From contig JABGQU010000018.1 of the NCBI GenBank assembly GCA_018648605.1, positions 1 to 32,860 of the forward strand: a DNA stretch of 32,860 nucleotides, read 5' to 3'. The notes under the pieces are model-generated. The model was not told where the DNA came from. It saw only the letters and a list, made by a program, of their open reading frames with translations, and ran no database searches. Shown piece after piece: positions 18,297-26,679 of this stretch. This DNA comes from Anaerolineae bacterium. GTDB taxonomy: Bacteria > Chloroflexota > Anaerolineae > Anaerolineales > Villigracilaceae. Within the stretch, counting starts at the first letter, position 1; the number at the start of each line of letters is the position of its first letter. The translations under genes and the position numbers were made by a program.

Positions 18297-18902
18297 ATGT
18301 TCCCGTATATCCTACAAGGTCTTACCCTCGGACTTGCAGCCGGTGCACAGCCGGGACCCTTTCAAACCTATATCATCACGCAAACGCTCGCGAATGGCTG
18401 GCGCAAAACACTCATTGCAGCCTTCGCCCCACTCGTTAGCGATGGTCCCATTATCTTGTTGGCTTTCTTTGTGCTAAAGCAAATGCCCGATGCTCTGCAA
18501 CGCGGACTTTATATTGCAGGCGGGCTATTTATCCTTTATTTGTCGTGGTCATCTTTTCAACAGTGGCGCAGCTTCGATGAAAACGCTGAGAAAGAAGTTT
18601 CAGAGCAAAGCCTGTGGAAAGCGGCGATGATGAATTTGATCAGCCCGGGACCTTATATTTTCTGGAGCCTGGTTAGCGGCCCCATCCTCCTTAAGGGGTT
18701 AGCAGAAGCACCGTCCAAGGGGATCGGCTTTATTGTCGCGTTTTATGGAACAATGATCTCGTTAAACCTCGTGCTTATTGTTCTGGTGGGCGCAGCAAGT
18801 AAAATTGGCGAGCGCATTCGGCGCGGTTTGCTTCTTTTCGCATCCATCGCCTTATCCCTTTTTGGCATCTATCAACTTTGGCTCGGCATCGTGGTAAGAT
18901 AA
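18297..18902 (+). CDS. LysE/RhtB-type translocator
   Basis: LQGLTLGLAAGAQPGPFQTYIITQTLANGWRKTLIAAFAPLVSDGPIILLAFFVL. Confidence 0.85.
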   Translation: MFPYILQGLTLGLAAGAQPGPFQTYIITQTLANGWRKTLIAAFAPLVSDGPIILLAFFVLKQMPDALQRGLYIAGGLFILYLSWSSFQQWRSFDENAEKEVSEQSLWKAAMMNLISPGPYIFWSLVSGPILLKGLAEAPSKGIGFIVAFYGTMISLNLVLIVLVGAASKIGERIRRGLLLFASIALSLFGIYQLWLGIVVR

Positions 18903-18906
18903 AAAA

Positions 18907-19737
18907 ATGACCTGGAACCTACACACAACACATATTCAAGACGGCGACCTTGTCCTGCTAGTCGGGCAGCGCCACAAGCATTACATCATCACACTCAAAG
19001 CCGGCATGGATTTTCAAACCCATCGCGGCGTTTTGAAGCACGATGAGATCATTGGTCAGCTCTGGGGGACGAAGCTGCAAAGCCACATGGGCAACCCGTT
19101 TTACGTTTTTCAACCTTCGCTAGCGGATGTGCTGCGGGAGATGCCGCGCAATACGCAAATCCTATACCCGAAGGATATTGGATTCATCTTCATTACAACG
19201 GGAGTTGGCCCCGGATCGCGCGTGCTTGAAGCGGGCACCGGTTCAGGATCATTGACCACAGCCCTGGCATATTCCGTTGGTGATACTGGACAAGTTTACT
19301 CGTACGAAGTGCGTAAACCCATGCAAAAACTTGCCCAGAAAAACCTGAAAAGATTGGGTCTACAGGAACGCGTGGATTTCAAGCTACGTGATATTGAAGA
19401 AGGCTTCGACGAAACCGATATAGACATGCTCTTTCTCGACGTGCAAGCCCCGCACGATTATATTCCCCAAGCCCGCGCAGCTATCAGACCAGGCGGTTTT
19501 TTCGCCAGCCTTGTACCGACTTTTAATCAGGTTGAAAAACTCCTGCTCGCGCTCAATCAGCATAATTTTGCCTTTATAGAGACTTGCGAGATCATGCTGC
19601 GCTACTACAAACCGCAACCCGCACGTCTGCGCCCAACAGATCGTATGATCGCCCATACAGGCTTCTTGGTCTTTGGACGCCGCGTAGAAGTTTCCGAAAC
19701 ACCAGATGAGACACCGCCCACGCAGGAGGAAATATGA
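18907..19737 (+). CDS. trmI: tRNA (adenine-58-N1)-methyltransferase, TrmI-like
   Basis: IQDGDLVLLVGQRHKHYIITLKAGMDFQTHRGVLKHDEIIGQ...QILYPKDIGFIFITTGVGPGSRVLEAGTGSGSLTTALAYSVG. Confidence 0.92.
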   Translation: MTWNLHTTHIQDGDLVLLVGQRHKHYIITLKAGMDFQTHRGVLKHDEIIGQLWGTKLQSHMGNPFYVFQPSLADVLREMPRNTQILYPKDIGFIFITTGVGPGSRVLEAGTGSGSLTTALAYSVGDTGQVYSYEVRKPMQKLAQKNLKRLGLQERVDFKLRDIEEGFDETDIDMLFLDVQAPHDYIPQARAAIRPGGFFASLVPTFNQVEKLLLALNQHNFAFIETCEIMLRYYKPQPARLRPTDRMIAHTGFLVFGRRVEVSETPDETPPTQEEI

Positions 19738-20609
19738 AAAAGAAAACGCTATTCCTAACCTTAATGATCTTGCTAACGCTTTCTTTAGCATGTAGCCTTG
19801 CATCATCTCTTACAGAGAATCAGACTTTAGAAGAAGAAGTTCCCGCAGCAGAAGCAACAGTTGCGCAAGAAGCCACACCCAACGAAGTTGCCCCGCCTGC
19901 CACAGATGGTCCCTGTAATAATATTCTTTATCCACTCCTGCCCAGGCAACAGATGATCTACAGAAGCAATAGCTCTGAAGGAATGTCGCAAACGGGCATC
20001 ACGGTTGCCAGCGTCGATGGAAATTTCGCTACAATGGATATGCTTAACTTGGCAACCGGCATCACGTCAGAATACACCGCAGAATGTGAATCCGGCGCGA
20101 TCAAAAACTACCCTACAAATACATTAGGCTCCTTAATGGACGATATGGTCGAAGGCACCATAACAATGGACTATGTTTCCGGCTATGTTGCCCCAGCCGA
20201 AAAAACCTTTATCGCTGACAACTGGACAACTGCTTGGACAACTGAGTTCGTGATGAACGGAGAGATCACCGTCGAAGACGAGGGCGAATCTGTTACGGTC
20301 GTAATCGAGAACTCCCCTGTTGTGGCAAATTGGCAGATCGCTGAAACCGGACAGACCATCACAGTCGAAGCCGGCACCTATACAAATGCTATAAAAGTCA
20401 CCCGCGAAATGACCGCGGAAGTCAAGCTGGATATGGGCATAATGCAAATGAACAGCACGCTCTTTATCAACTCCACCCATTGGTTTGAGCCTTATATTGG
20501 CATGGTCAAAATGGAGATCAACGAGGTCAATGTCGAGGCACAGGGAATGACATTCCCCGTCGCACTAGATGAGACAATGGAATTGATCGAATTCCGCCCA
20601 GCAGAATAG
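19734..20609 (+). CDS. Hypothetical lipoprotein
   Basis: N-terminal KKKTLFLTLMILLTLSLACSLASSL (hydrophobic stretch plus LAC lipobox); ATGA overlap with trmI. Confidence 0.75.
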   Translation: MKKKTLFLTLMILLTLSLACSLASSLTENQTLEEEVPAAEATVAQEATPNEVAPPATDGPCNNILYPLLPRQQMIYRSNSSEGMSQTGITVASVDGNFATMDMLNLATGITSEYTAECESGAIKNYPTNTLGSLMDDMVEGTITMDYVSGYVAPAEKTFIADNWTTAWTTEFVMNGEITVEDEGESVTVVIENSPVVANWQIAETGQTITVEAGTYTNAIKVTREMTAEVKLDMGIMQMNSTLFINSTHWFEPYIGMVKMEINEVNVEAQGMTFPVALDETMELIEFRPAE

Positions 20610-20618
20610 GAGCATATT

Positions 20619-21164
20619 ATGCGAAGACGTGGACCCATCCGACGCCCATTTCGACGTGCAGGACCGCAGCGTGTCCCACCGGAATTGCGCCGCGCAAACG
20701 AACTCATGGACGCTGGTCACCACGCACAAGCAGCCGTTGCCTTTGAGCAGATTGCCCGCCGCGCCGACGCCCGACGTGGACCGCGCGCACCCCATTTCCA
20801 TCTCCGCGCCGGGCGCGCCTATATCTTTGCCGGAGATACCCAAAAAGGAATGCCACATCTCAAACAAGGCTTGGCTGCCATCGCTGCAAAAAAACATTGG
20901 GAGCCGCTACAAAATTTCGGTCAACGCGCCGTTGATGAATTAAGCGAATTAGGCTATCAAACAGAATCGGACGAGATCGCCGCCTACCTTGCCGAAAAAC
21001 TCCCAACCGGAACAGCTTCGCCAGCAAAAGCAAGATCCCGCCCAACACTACCAACACATTGTCCTGGCTGCGGCGCACCCTTACGCACAGATGAGGTCGA
21101 GTGGATAGACCAGAAAACTGCTGAATGCATTTATTGCGACAGCCCCGTTCGAGGAGAAAATTAA
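20619..21164 (+). CDS. Hypothetical protein: Arg-rich N-terminus, TPR-like middle, C-terminal zinc ribbon
   Basis: MRRRGPIRRPFRRAGPQRV...ELMDAGHHAQAAVAFEQIARR...HCPGCGAPLRTDEVEW...AECIYCDSP. Confidence 0.72.
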   Translation: MRRRGPIRRPFRRAGPQRVPPELRRANELMDAGHHAQAAVAFEQIARRADARRGPRAPHFHLRAGRAYIFAGDTQKGMPHLKQGLAAIAAKKHWEPLQNFGQRAVDELSELGYQTESDEIAAYLAEKLPTGTASPAKARSRPTLPTHCPGCGAPLRTDEVEWIDQKTAECIYCDSPVRGEN

Positions 21165-21201
21165 GATCAAGAACATCACTCAAGCCCAAATCGCCGAGTA
21201 T

Positions 21202-21774
21202 TTGCGGCGCAGCTATCACGAGAGCGATCTTCCAGCTACCGACGGGTATATTCGTCGTCCACCTAAAGGGGACAAAAAATCGCTAAAATGCGCGGCTGTA
21301 CTGATCCCCTTAACCTTCTACCAAGACGAGTGGCATCTGCTATACACGCGTCGTACCAATACGCTCAACGATCACAGCGGGCAAGTCTCCTTCCCCGGCG
21401 GGCAATGCGACCTCGAAGATGAAACGCACGAGAGAACCGCGTTGCGTGAAGCCCAAGAAGAGATCGGGCTAAAGCCACAAGATGTAGAGATATTGGGAAA
21501 GATCAACGAAGTCGTGACAGTCACGCATTATGAGATCACACCCGTTGTCGGTGTTTTCCAATCTCCATATTCTTTTTTTGTTTCTACAATTGAAGTCGGC
21601 CGTGTTTTTACAATGCCGCTAAACTGGCTGGCAAACCCACGCCATTATTGGCAATTTCAGCACCCCAAAGCCAATCATCCCACCATCGCCTATCACCCTT
21701 TCGACGGGGAATTACTTTGGGGCGCGACGGCACGCATCACACTAAATTTCTTAAAAATAATCGAGCTTATTTAA
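21202..21774 (+). CDS. NUDIX hydrolase (CoA pyrophosphatase-like); true start probably upstream (21160-21166)
   Basis: SGQVSFPGGQCDLEDETHERTALREAQEEIGL: Nudix box plus UPF0035-like upstream segment. Confidence 0.9.
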   Translation: MRRSYHESDLPATDGYIRRPPKGDKKSLKCAAVLIPLTFYQDEWHLLYTRRTNTLNDHSGQVSFPGGQCDLEDETHERTALREAQEEIGLKPQDVEILGKINEVVTVTHYEITPVVGVFQSPYSFFVSTIEVGRVFTMPLNWLANPRHYWQFQHPKANHPTIAYHPFDGELLWGATARITLNFLKIIELI

Positions 21775-22435
21775 GAACCTGATACCGTAACAAAACTCCC
21801 CCGTCATCCAACTTCTTCAAATCCAGTAAATCCAATTTTTCCCCATCCAGTATCCCTGCGCCGTCGGCGAGGGTGGGCGCGGTTGCGCCGCCAAAGATGA
21901 GCGGGGCAATATATGCCTGTATCTCGTCCACCAGCCCGGCGGTGAGCAACGCGGCGTTCATCCCGCCGCCGCCTTCGACCATCAGATTTTCGATGCCCCA
22001 TTCTTCCAAAAATGCCAGCGCGGCGTTCAAGTCTACGCGTTTTTTGCCGAGGACGCAGACCACTGCTCCGGCTTCGCGCAAAAATGTGAGTTGTTTCGCA
22101 GAGGTCTGCTCGGTGGTGAAGATGATGATTTTCCCCGTCCCCGCGCTCAGGAAGCGGCTTTTAACGGTTAATGTCGCGTTTGAGACAATGCCCACTTTAA
22201 CGGGATCAGGCTCAAATCCGCGTGCGACCCGTTCATCCCGCAGCGCAGCAGATTTGACGGTTAGGCGCGGGTCTTCATCCAAAAGCGTGCGCCCACCGAC
22301 CAAAATCGCATCGCTTTCTGCGCGCAATCTATCCACTCTATCCCAATCCGAATCGGATGAAATTTTCGCCCCCCGACGAGCAACGTTGTCGATTTTTCCG
22401 TCGAGAGTCATGGCAACGTTGATGATGACTTTCAT
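21767..22435 (-). CDS. RibD C-terminal-domain (pyrimidine) reductase, stand-alone
   Basis: VIINVAMTLDGKIDNVARRGAKISSDSDWDRVDRLRAESDAILVGGRTLLDEDPRLTV...ENLMVEGGGGMNAALLTAGLVDEIQAYIAPLIFGG. Confidence 0.93.
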   Translation of the reverse strand: MKVIINVAMTLDGKIDNVARRGAKISSDSDWDRVDRLRAESDAILVGGRTLLDEDPRLTVKSAALRDERVARGFEPDPVKVGIVSNATLTVKSRFLSAGTGKIIIFTTEQTSAKQLTFLREAGAVVCVLGKKRVDLNAALAFLEEWGIENLMVEGGGGMNAALLTAGLVDEIQAYIAPLIFGGATAPTLADGAGILDGEKLDLLDLKKLDDGGVLLRYQVLK

Positions 22436-23349
22436 GGGATTTTCCCGAAAAAATCGAGTTGATGGGCGATATATACCAGCGTGCCGCTCGTGATTTGGGC
22501 GTGGCGCGCGCTCGCCCAGGCGTCGAGGCGGCGAGGGGCAATCTCTCCGTCACGGAGCAGCGCGCCGTGGACGGTGTTGACGATGAAATGCAGGAAATAC
22601 GCCTCGTCAGCGGGATAGCCATTTGCCTCGCCGAAAACGACCCAATCGGAGCTGCCCGCTTCGAGAATTTCGCCGCCCGCTTCGCGTAGATGCGAGAAAA
22701 GGTGCCGACCCGCGCGGCTGTCGCCAGAGAGTTTTTCGTTGATGATGCGCTCATCCATCGTTTGATGATAGCGCGCGAGAATCTCTTCGTCGTGCGGGAT
22801 CGCTGGCTCGAAAATGGTCTCGCCATCGAAATTGATGGTGAAATAAAAGTTCCCCTTTGGCTCTAGAAGTTCAAAAAGTTTCGGCAGCGTGGCGGGGATA
22901 TCGACCAGATCGAGAAAGGCGTGCGCGATGAGCAGATCATATTTTTCGTCGGCGTTGCGGTGCGCGAAAAAGTCAAAAAGGTCTTCTGCCATAAAGCGGA
23001 TTTCGGTCTGCAGTCCGCCGCGCCACAAGATCAGTATTTCATCTTGCCAGCTTACGACAAAATTATTTTCTTCCGCCCACTCCGGTAAACGTCGGCGGGC
23101 TTCGGCGATATTTTCGGGCTGCTCATCGAGGAGCGTATAACGAACATGTTGAAGCGCACGCCGCTCCAGCAGGCGCTCGATCATCGTACCGATGCCACCG
23201 CCGATCTCGAGAATTTCGACATCTTCATAAGTATCGAGGGAGGCGGCGAGGGCATTCCAGGCGCGTTGGTTGAGGGCGCGGTTGTCTATGCTTTTTTTGG
23301 AGGATAAGTAACGGGGGAAATTGTTATAGTCAGACATAATTTTATTCAC
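22432..23349 (-). CDS. Class I SAM-dependent methyltransferase-like protein
   Basis: DVEILEIGGGIGTMIERLLERRALQHVRYTLLDEQPENIAEAR; start may be the second ATG (23337). Confidence 0.82.
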   Translation of the reverse strand: MNKIMSDYNNFPRYLSSKKSIDNRALNQRAWNALAASLDTYEDVEILEIGGGIGTMIERLLERRALQHVRYTLLDEQPENIAEARRRLPEWAEENNFVVSWQDEILILWRGGLQTEIRFMAEDLFDFFAHRNADEKYDLLIAHAFLDLVDIPATLPKLFELLEPKGNFYFTINFDGETIFEPAIPHDEEILARYHQTMDERIINEKLSGDSRAGRHLFSHLREAGGEILEAGSSDWVVFGEANGYPADEAYFLHFIVNTVHGALLRDGEIAPRRLDAWASARHAQITSGTLVYIAHQLDFFGKIP

Positions 23350-23400
23350 AAATAATCGCTAAAGCGATTACTACGAGGGCTTCTCTTTGTAGTATGGGCT

Positions 23401-24483
23401 TTATCCCTTTAATCTTTTACGCAAAAACGCTCTGATCTTCGCCGCACTCTCATCCCAAGTCGGATGCGCCAAATAGCGTTTGCGTGCGGTAAAACTCATT
23501 TGGACGAGCTTTTCGCGGTCATTTGCCAACTCACACAAATGCGCGGCGAGAGTCTTCGCATCATTCGCATCGACAAGAAAACCGTCCACACCGTGGGTGA
23601 TGATCTCATGCGCGGCGCCATCTCGCCCGCCGATAGCAGGCAGCCCGTAGCTCATCCCTTCAAGGTAGGCGATGCCAAAACCTTCATAAGAAGAAGGCAA
23701 AGCCAAAAGATGTGACTCACGCAAAACAGCTTTGAGCGGTTCATCGTTGAGCGCGCCTGTGAAATGGACAGCTTCGTCCAATCCCAACCGCGCAATCTGT
23801 TGACGAAGAGATTTTACATATTTTGGCTCCACATCCAGCCTGCCGATAACTTCTAGCTGCCAACTTTCTTCGAGCAGAGCAAGGGCATCTAACAAAGTAT
23901 GTAAATTTTTACGCGGGATAACACTCCCCAAAAAAGCGATCTTGAGCGGCGTATCCGCGCGTGCCCGCGCGGCAATTTCAGCAGCATCTATTTGCGGATT
24001 CAGTCGATTCCCCGCCGGATAAGCAACGACATGCGGGCGAGATTCTCCCAGCACATCTTCAATAACGCCGCGCGTGGTTTGACTGTTAAAGACAAAACTA
24101 TCCACGCTGCGGAGATAGGCGCGTTCAGGGAGATGATAGAACTTATTTTGCCACGCGAGGCGCAATTCGCTGCTGCGTAAATGATGGACGATAGAAACAA
24201 TTGGATAACTCACCAGCTTTCGCAATTTTTGGTTGAGAAAGAACAGTGAAGGATGATTTAGTTCATCTTGAATCAGCACGTCGAAACCCGACCCAGTTAA
24301 TCGTCGCAGGAGCGAAGCGGAGAAGTTATCTCCCAAATGCGCAGCATAATTTCGCCAAGGCAACGAGATAATTTCCACCTCGTCACCCGCATCCCGCAGA
24401 TGCGTCACCAACTTGCGGTCGTATAAATAGCCGCCGCTGAGCGTATCCAAACTCCCGTAGATCACCAATCCAACGCGCATCAA
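23401..24483 (-). CDS. Glycosyltransferase family 4
   Basis: IAFLGSVIPRKNLHTLLDALALLEE...LLALPSSYEGFGIAYLEGMSYGLPAIGG...GAAHEIITHGVDGFLVDANDAKTLA. Confidence 0.93.
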   Translation of the reverse strand: MMRVGLVIYGSLDTLSGGYLYDRKLVTHLRDAGDEVEIISLPWRNYAAHLGDNFSASLLRRLTGSGFDVLIQDELNHPSLFFLNQKLRKLVSYPIVSIVHHLRSSELRLAWQNKFYHLPERAYLRSVDSFVFNSQTTRGVIEDVLGESRPHVVAYPAGNRLNPQIDAAEIAARARADTPLKIAFLGSVIPRKNLHTLLDALALLEESWQLEVIGRLDVEPKYVKSLRQQIARLGLDEAVHFTGALNDEPLKAVLRESHLLALPSSYEGFGIAYLEGMSYGLPAIGGRDGAAHEIITHGVDGFLVDANDAKTLAAHLCELANDREKLVQMSFTARKRYLAHPTWDESAAKIRAFLRKRLKG

Positions 24484-24857
24484 CGCTCCAATTTATAGGC
24501 AGCCCAAGCAATCTCATTTTCCCAGAGTTTGACGGTGAAAACAGAAATATTCAGCGCGGCAATCCGCTCGCTCAAGCTCTCGCACAGGATGCGCGAAAAA
24601 TGCTCGATCGAGGGGTTCAGCCCCGTAAAAGCCGCTAACTCATTCAGCGTTTTATCGCGATATTCCGCCACAAGCGCATCCAAATTGGCTTCGATATCCA
24701 CGATGTCAACGAGATAACCGTGCTGGTCAAGGCTCGGGCCCGCTAACTGCAACTCGATCACATAATGATGCGAATGAAGCTCATTCTCTGCGCCCCAATC
24801 GCCCCCGATCAAAAAATGTTGGGCAACAAAATCCCGTTTTACGGCAACAGTGTACAT
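24480..24857 (-). CDS. 6-pyruvoyl-tetrahydropterin synthase / QueD superfamily protein with ExxxHSH motif
   Basis: MYTVAVKRDFVAQHFLIGGDWGAENELHSHHYVIELQLAG...LVDIVDIEANLDALV...NPSIEHFSRILCESL; zinc-ligand His residues retained. Confidence 0.88.
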   Translation of the reverse strand: MYTVAVKRDFVAQHFLIGGDWGAENELHSHHYVIELQLAGPSLDQHGYLVDIVDIEANLDALVAEYRDKTLNELAAFTGLNPSIEHFSRILCESLSERIAALNISVFTVKLWENEIAWAAYKLER

Positions 24858-24873
24858 GGTGTTCCTCCGATTT

Positions 24874-24961
24874 TGTCATTGAGAGCCGATGCTTTTCGGC
24901 GCGGTAATCTCCCTCTTTGTGGTGGAGATTGCTTCGGCGATAAAACTGCCTCGCAATGACA
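24874..24961. repeat. TGTCATTG...CAATGACA inverted-repeat element, copy 1 (88 bp)
   Basis: tgtcattgagagccgatg...ggtaatctccctctttgtggtggagattgcttcggcgataaaactgcctcgcaatgaca. Confidence 0.82.
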
Positions 24962-24962
24962 G

Positions 24963-25952
24963 CTAGTATTTAAATACGATTTGTAAAACGTCCTGCGGAC
25001 GGGAGTCGAGCATGACATAGGCTTGCTCGGCATCACCAAGCGGGATGCGCGACGAAATCCATTTTGCCGGTTTAACCCGCCCCAACATCTCCCAGACCAA
25101 ATTAAATCTACGCGATTTATCCCAGCGCGCGCCAAATTTCGGCGCAATCGTGCTCACCTGCGAGCTGATGATCTGAATCCGCTCCCGATGAAAACGCCCG
25201 CCCAAATCCAACGAGACAGGTTTCTGCCCATACCACGAACCAACAATCACACGTCCACCAAAACCGACTTTTTCAATAGCGGCATTTAACGCATCCGGCA
25301 CGCCCGAAAGCTCAAGGGCGAGGTCAAAATCATCCATATCAGCTTCTTTTGGAGCAGATGCCGCATCCACGCCGAGAGCAAGAGCTGCATCTCTCCGCAT
25401 GGGAACAGGGTCAACAACGACCAGCTTCTCCAGCGGAAATTCTCTCAATAATGCAGTCGTTAGTAAGCCAACAATACCCTGCCCAAAAACAATCACGCGC
25501 TCCCCAATGACCGGATTTGCATCCATCACCAAATTGACCGCCGTCTCCATATTCGGCAAAAAAACCGCGTCTTCATCCGAAATATCGTCAGGGATTTGAA
25601 AAAGATCGCCCACGGGGGCAACAAAATAACTTTGATGTGCCTGAAAGGAAAAGACACGTTTTCCGAGCCAATCTTCAGATATGCCAACGCCGACTTCTTC
25701 CACCACGCCGACTGCCGCATATCCATATTTCAGCGGATACCCACTCTGCTCTTCAAGGGAGGCAATGCTGGCATCTACCGCCATCTCGCGCGGAAATTGA
25801 CCGCGATAAAAGAGCATCTCTGTCCCCGCACTGATCGCGGAACGCGTCGTCCGCAAGAGGATTTGATCTGCTTTGAGAGCAGGCAAAGTTTCTTCTCGCA
25901 CAGAAAGTTTGTAGGGGGCATCAAAATAGAGAGCTTGGCGTTTTTTTTTCAT
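24963..25952 (-). CDS. Zinc-type alcohol dehydrogenase-like (MDR) oxidoreductase
   Basis: YFDAPYKLSVREETLPALKADQILLRTTRSAISAGTE...GYAAVGVVEEVG...VIVFGQGIVGLLTTALLREFPLEKLVVVDPVPMR. Confidence 0.9.
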   Translation of the reverse strand: MKKKRQALYFDAPYKLSVREETLPALKADQILLRTTRSAISAGTEMLFYRGQFPREMAVDASIASLEEQSGYPLKYGYAAVGVVEEVGVGISEDWLGKRVFSFQAHQSYFVAPVGDLFQIPDDISDEDAVFLPNMETAVNLVMDANPVIGERVIVFGQGIVGLLTTALLREFPLEKLVVVDPVPMRRDAALALGVDAASAPKEADMDDFDLALELSGVPDALNAAIEKVGFGGRVIVGSWYGQKPVSLDLGGRFHRERIQIISSQVSTIAPKFGARWDKSRRFNLVWEMLGRVKPAKWISSRIPLGDAEQAYVMLDSRPQDVLQIVFKY

Positions 25953-25966
25953 GGTTGGAATTATAA

Positions 25967-26000
25967 GCCCTGCATTGCACTTTTGAGTACGTTACAGGGC
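25967..26000. repeat. REP-like hairpin B1 (15-nt arms, internal mismatches)
   Basis: GCCCTGCATTGCACT-TTTG-AGTACGTTACAGGGC; 11/15 arm pairs. Confidence 0.55.
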
Positions 26001-26032
26001 GGTTTAGAAAAATATCTTGATTTGCGTAAGTC

Positions 26033-26069
26033 GCTGTGCAATGCATCAAGTGCAGATGCAATGCACAGC
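26033..26069. repeat. REP-like hairpin B2 (15-nt arms, single internal mismatch)
   Basis: GCTGTGCAATGCATC-AAGTGCA-GATGCAATGCACAGC; 14/15 arm pairs. Confidence 0.68.
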
Positions 26070-26070
26070 T

Positions 26071-26679
26071 CTAGAGTGGATTTAAATTCAATAAATGGTG
26101 CATTCTTTGCACCTTTGTCTGTAAATACTTCTCATTCTCGGCATTCACCGTTGGCACCATTTCCACGCGCCCGGCAACTGTCACACCCAGTTTTGTCAGT
26201 GCATTAATTTTTGCGGGGTTATTCGTGATCAGCCGAATGGACTTCACGCCCAAATCTTCGAGCATCTCTGCCGCGACAGTGTAATCACGCTCATCTGCTT
26301 GATGACCGAGCATCAAATTTGCTTCAACGGTGTCGTAGCCTTCGTCCTGCAGATTATAGGCCTTCATCTTCTCAGCCAGCCCAATGCCACGCCCTTCCTG
26401 ACGCAAATAGATCAAAATGCCAGCACCTTTTTCAGCAATGATCTCCATCGCAGTTTGGAGCTGCTCCCCGCAATCACAACGCTGCGACCCTAAAACATCC
26501 CCCGTAAAACACTCCGAATGAACGCGGACGAAAACATCGTCCATACCTGCTACTTCGCCCATCGAAATGCTCAAATGCTCTTTATCATCAAAGGTCTCGA
26601 AAACACAAAGTTGAAATTCTCCCGCACTGGTCGGGATGCGCGCACAAACCGCGCGTTTGGCTTCTTTTTTATCAGACAT
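26071..26679 (-). CDS. ribA: GTP cyclohydrolase II
   Basis: VRVHSECFTGDVLGSQRCDCGEQLQTAMEIIAEKGAGILIYLRQEGRGIGLAEKMKAYNLQDEGYDTVEANLMLGHQADERDY; start at internal ATG 26679. Confidence 0.96.
   Translation of the reverse strand: MSDKKEAKRAVCARIPTSAGEFQLCVFETFDDKEHLSISMGEVAGMDDVFVRVHSECFTGDVLGSQRCDCGEQLQTAMEIIAEKGAGILIYLRQEGRGIGLAEKMKAYNLQDEGYDTVEANLMLGHQADERDYTVAAEMLEDLGVKSIRLITNNPAKINALTKLGVTVAGRVEMVPTVNAENEKYLQTKVQRMHHLLNLNPL

Noticed and set aside
20629-20943. 104-aa overlapping plus-strand ORF
   Set aside because: Alternative frame of the 20619-21164 gene; no family features or RBS.
25596-26207. 203-aa plus-strand ORF
   Set aside because: Antisense to the dehydrogenase and ribA and reads through the hairpin element.
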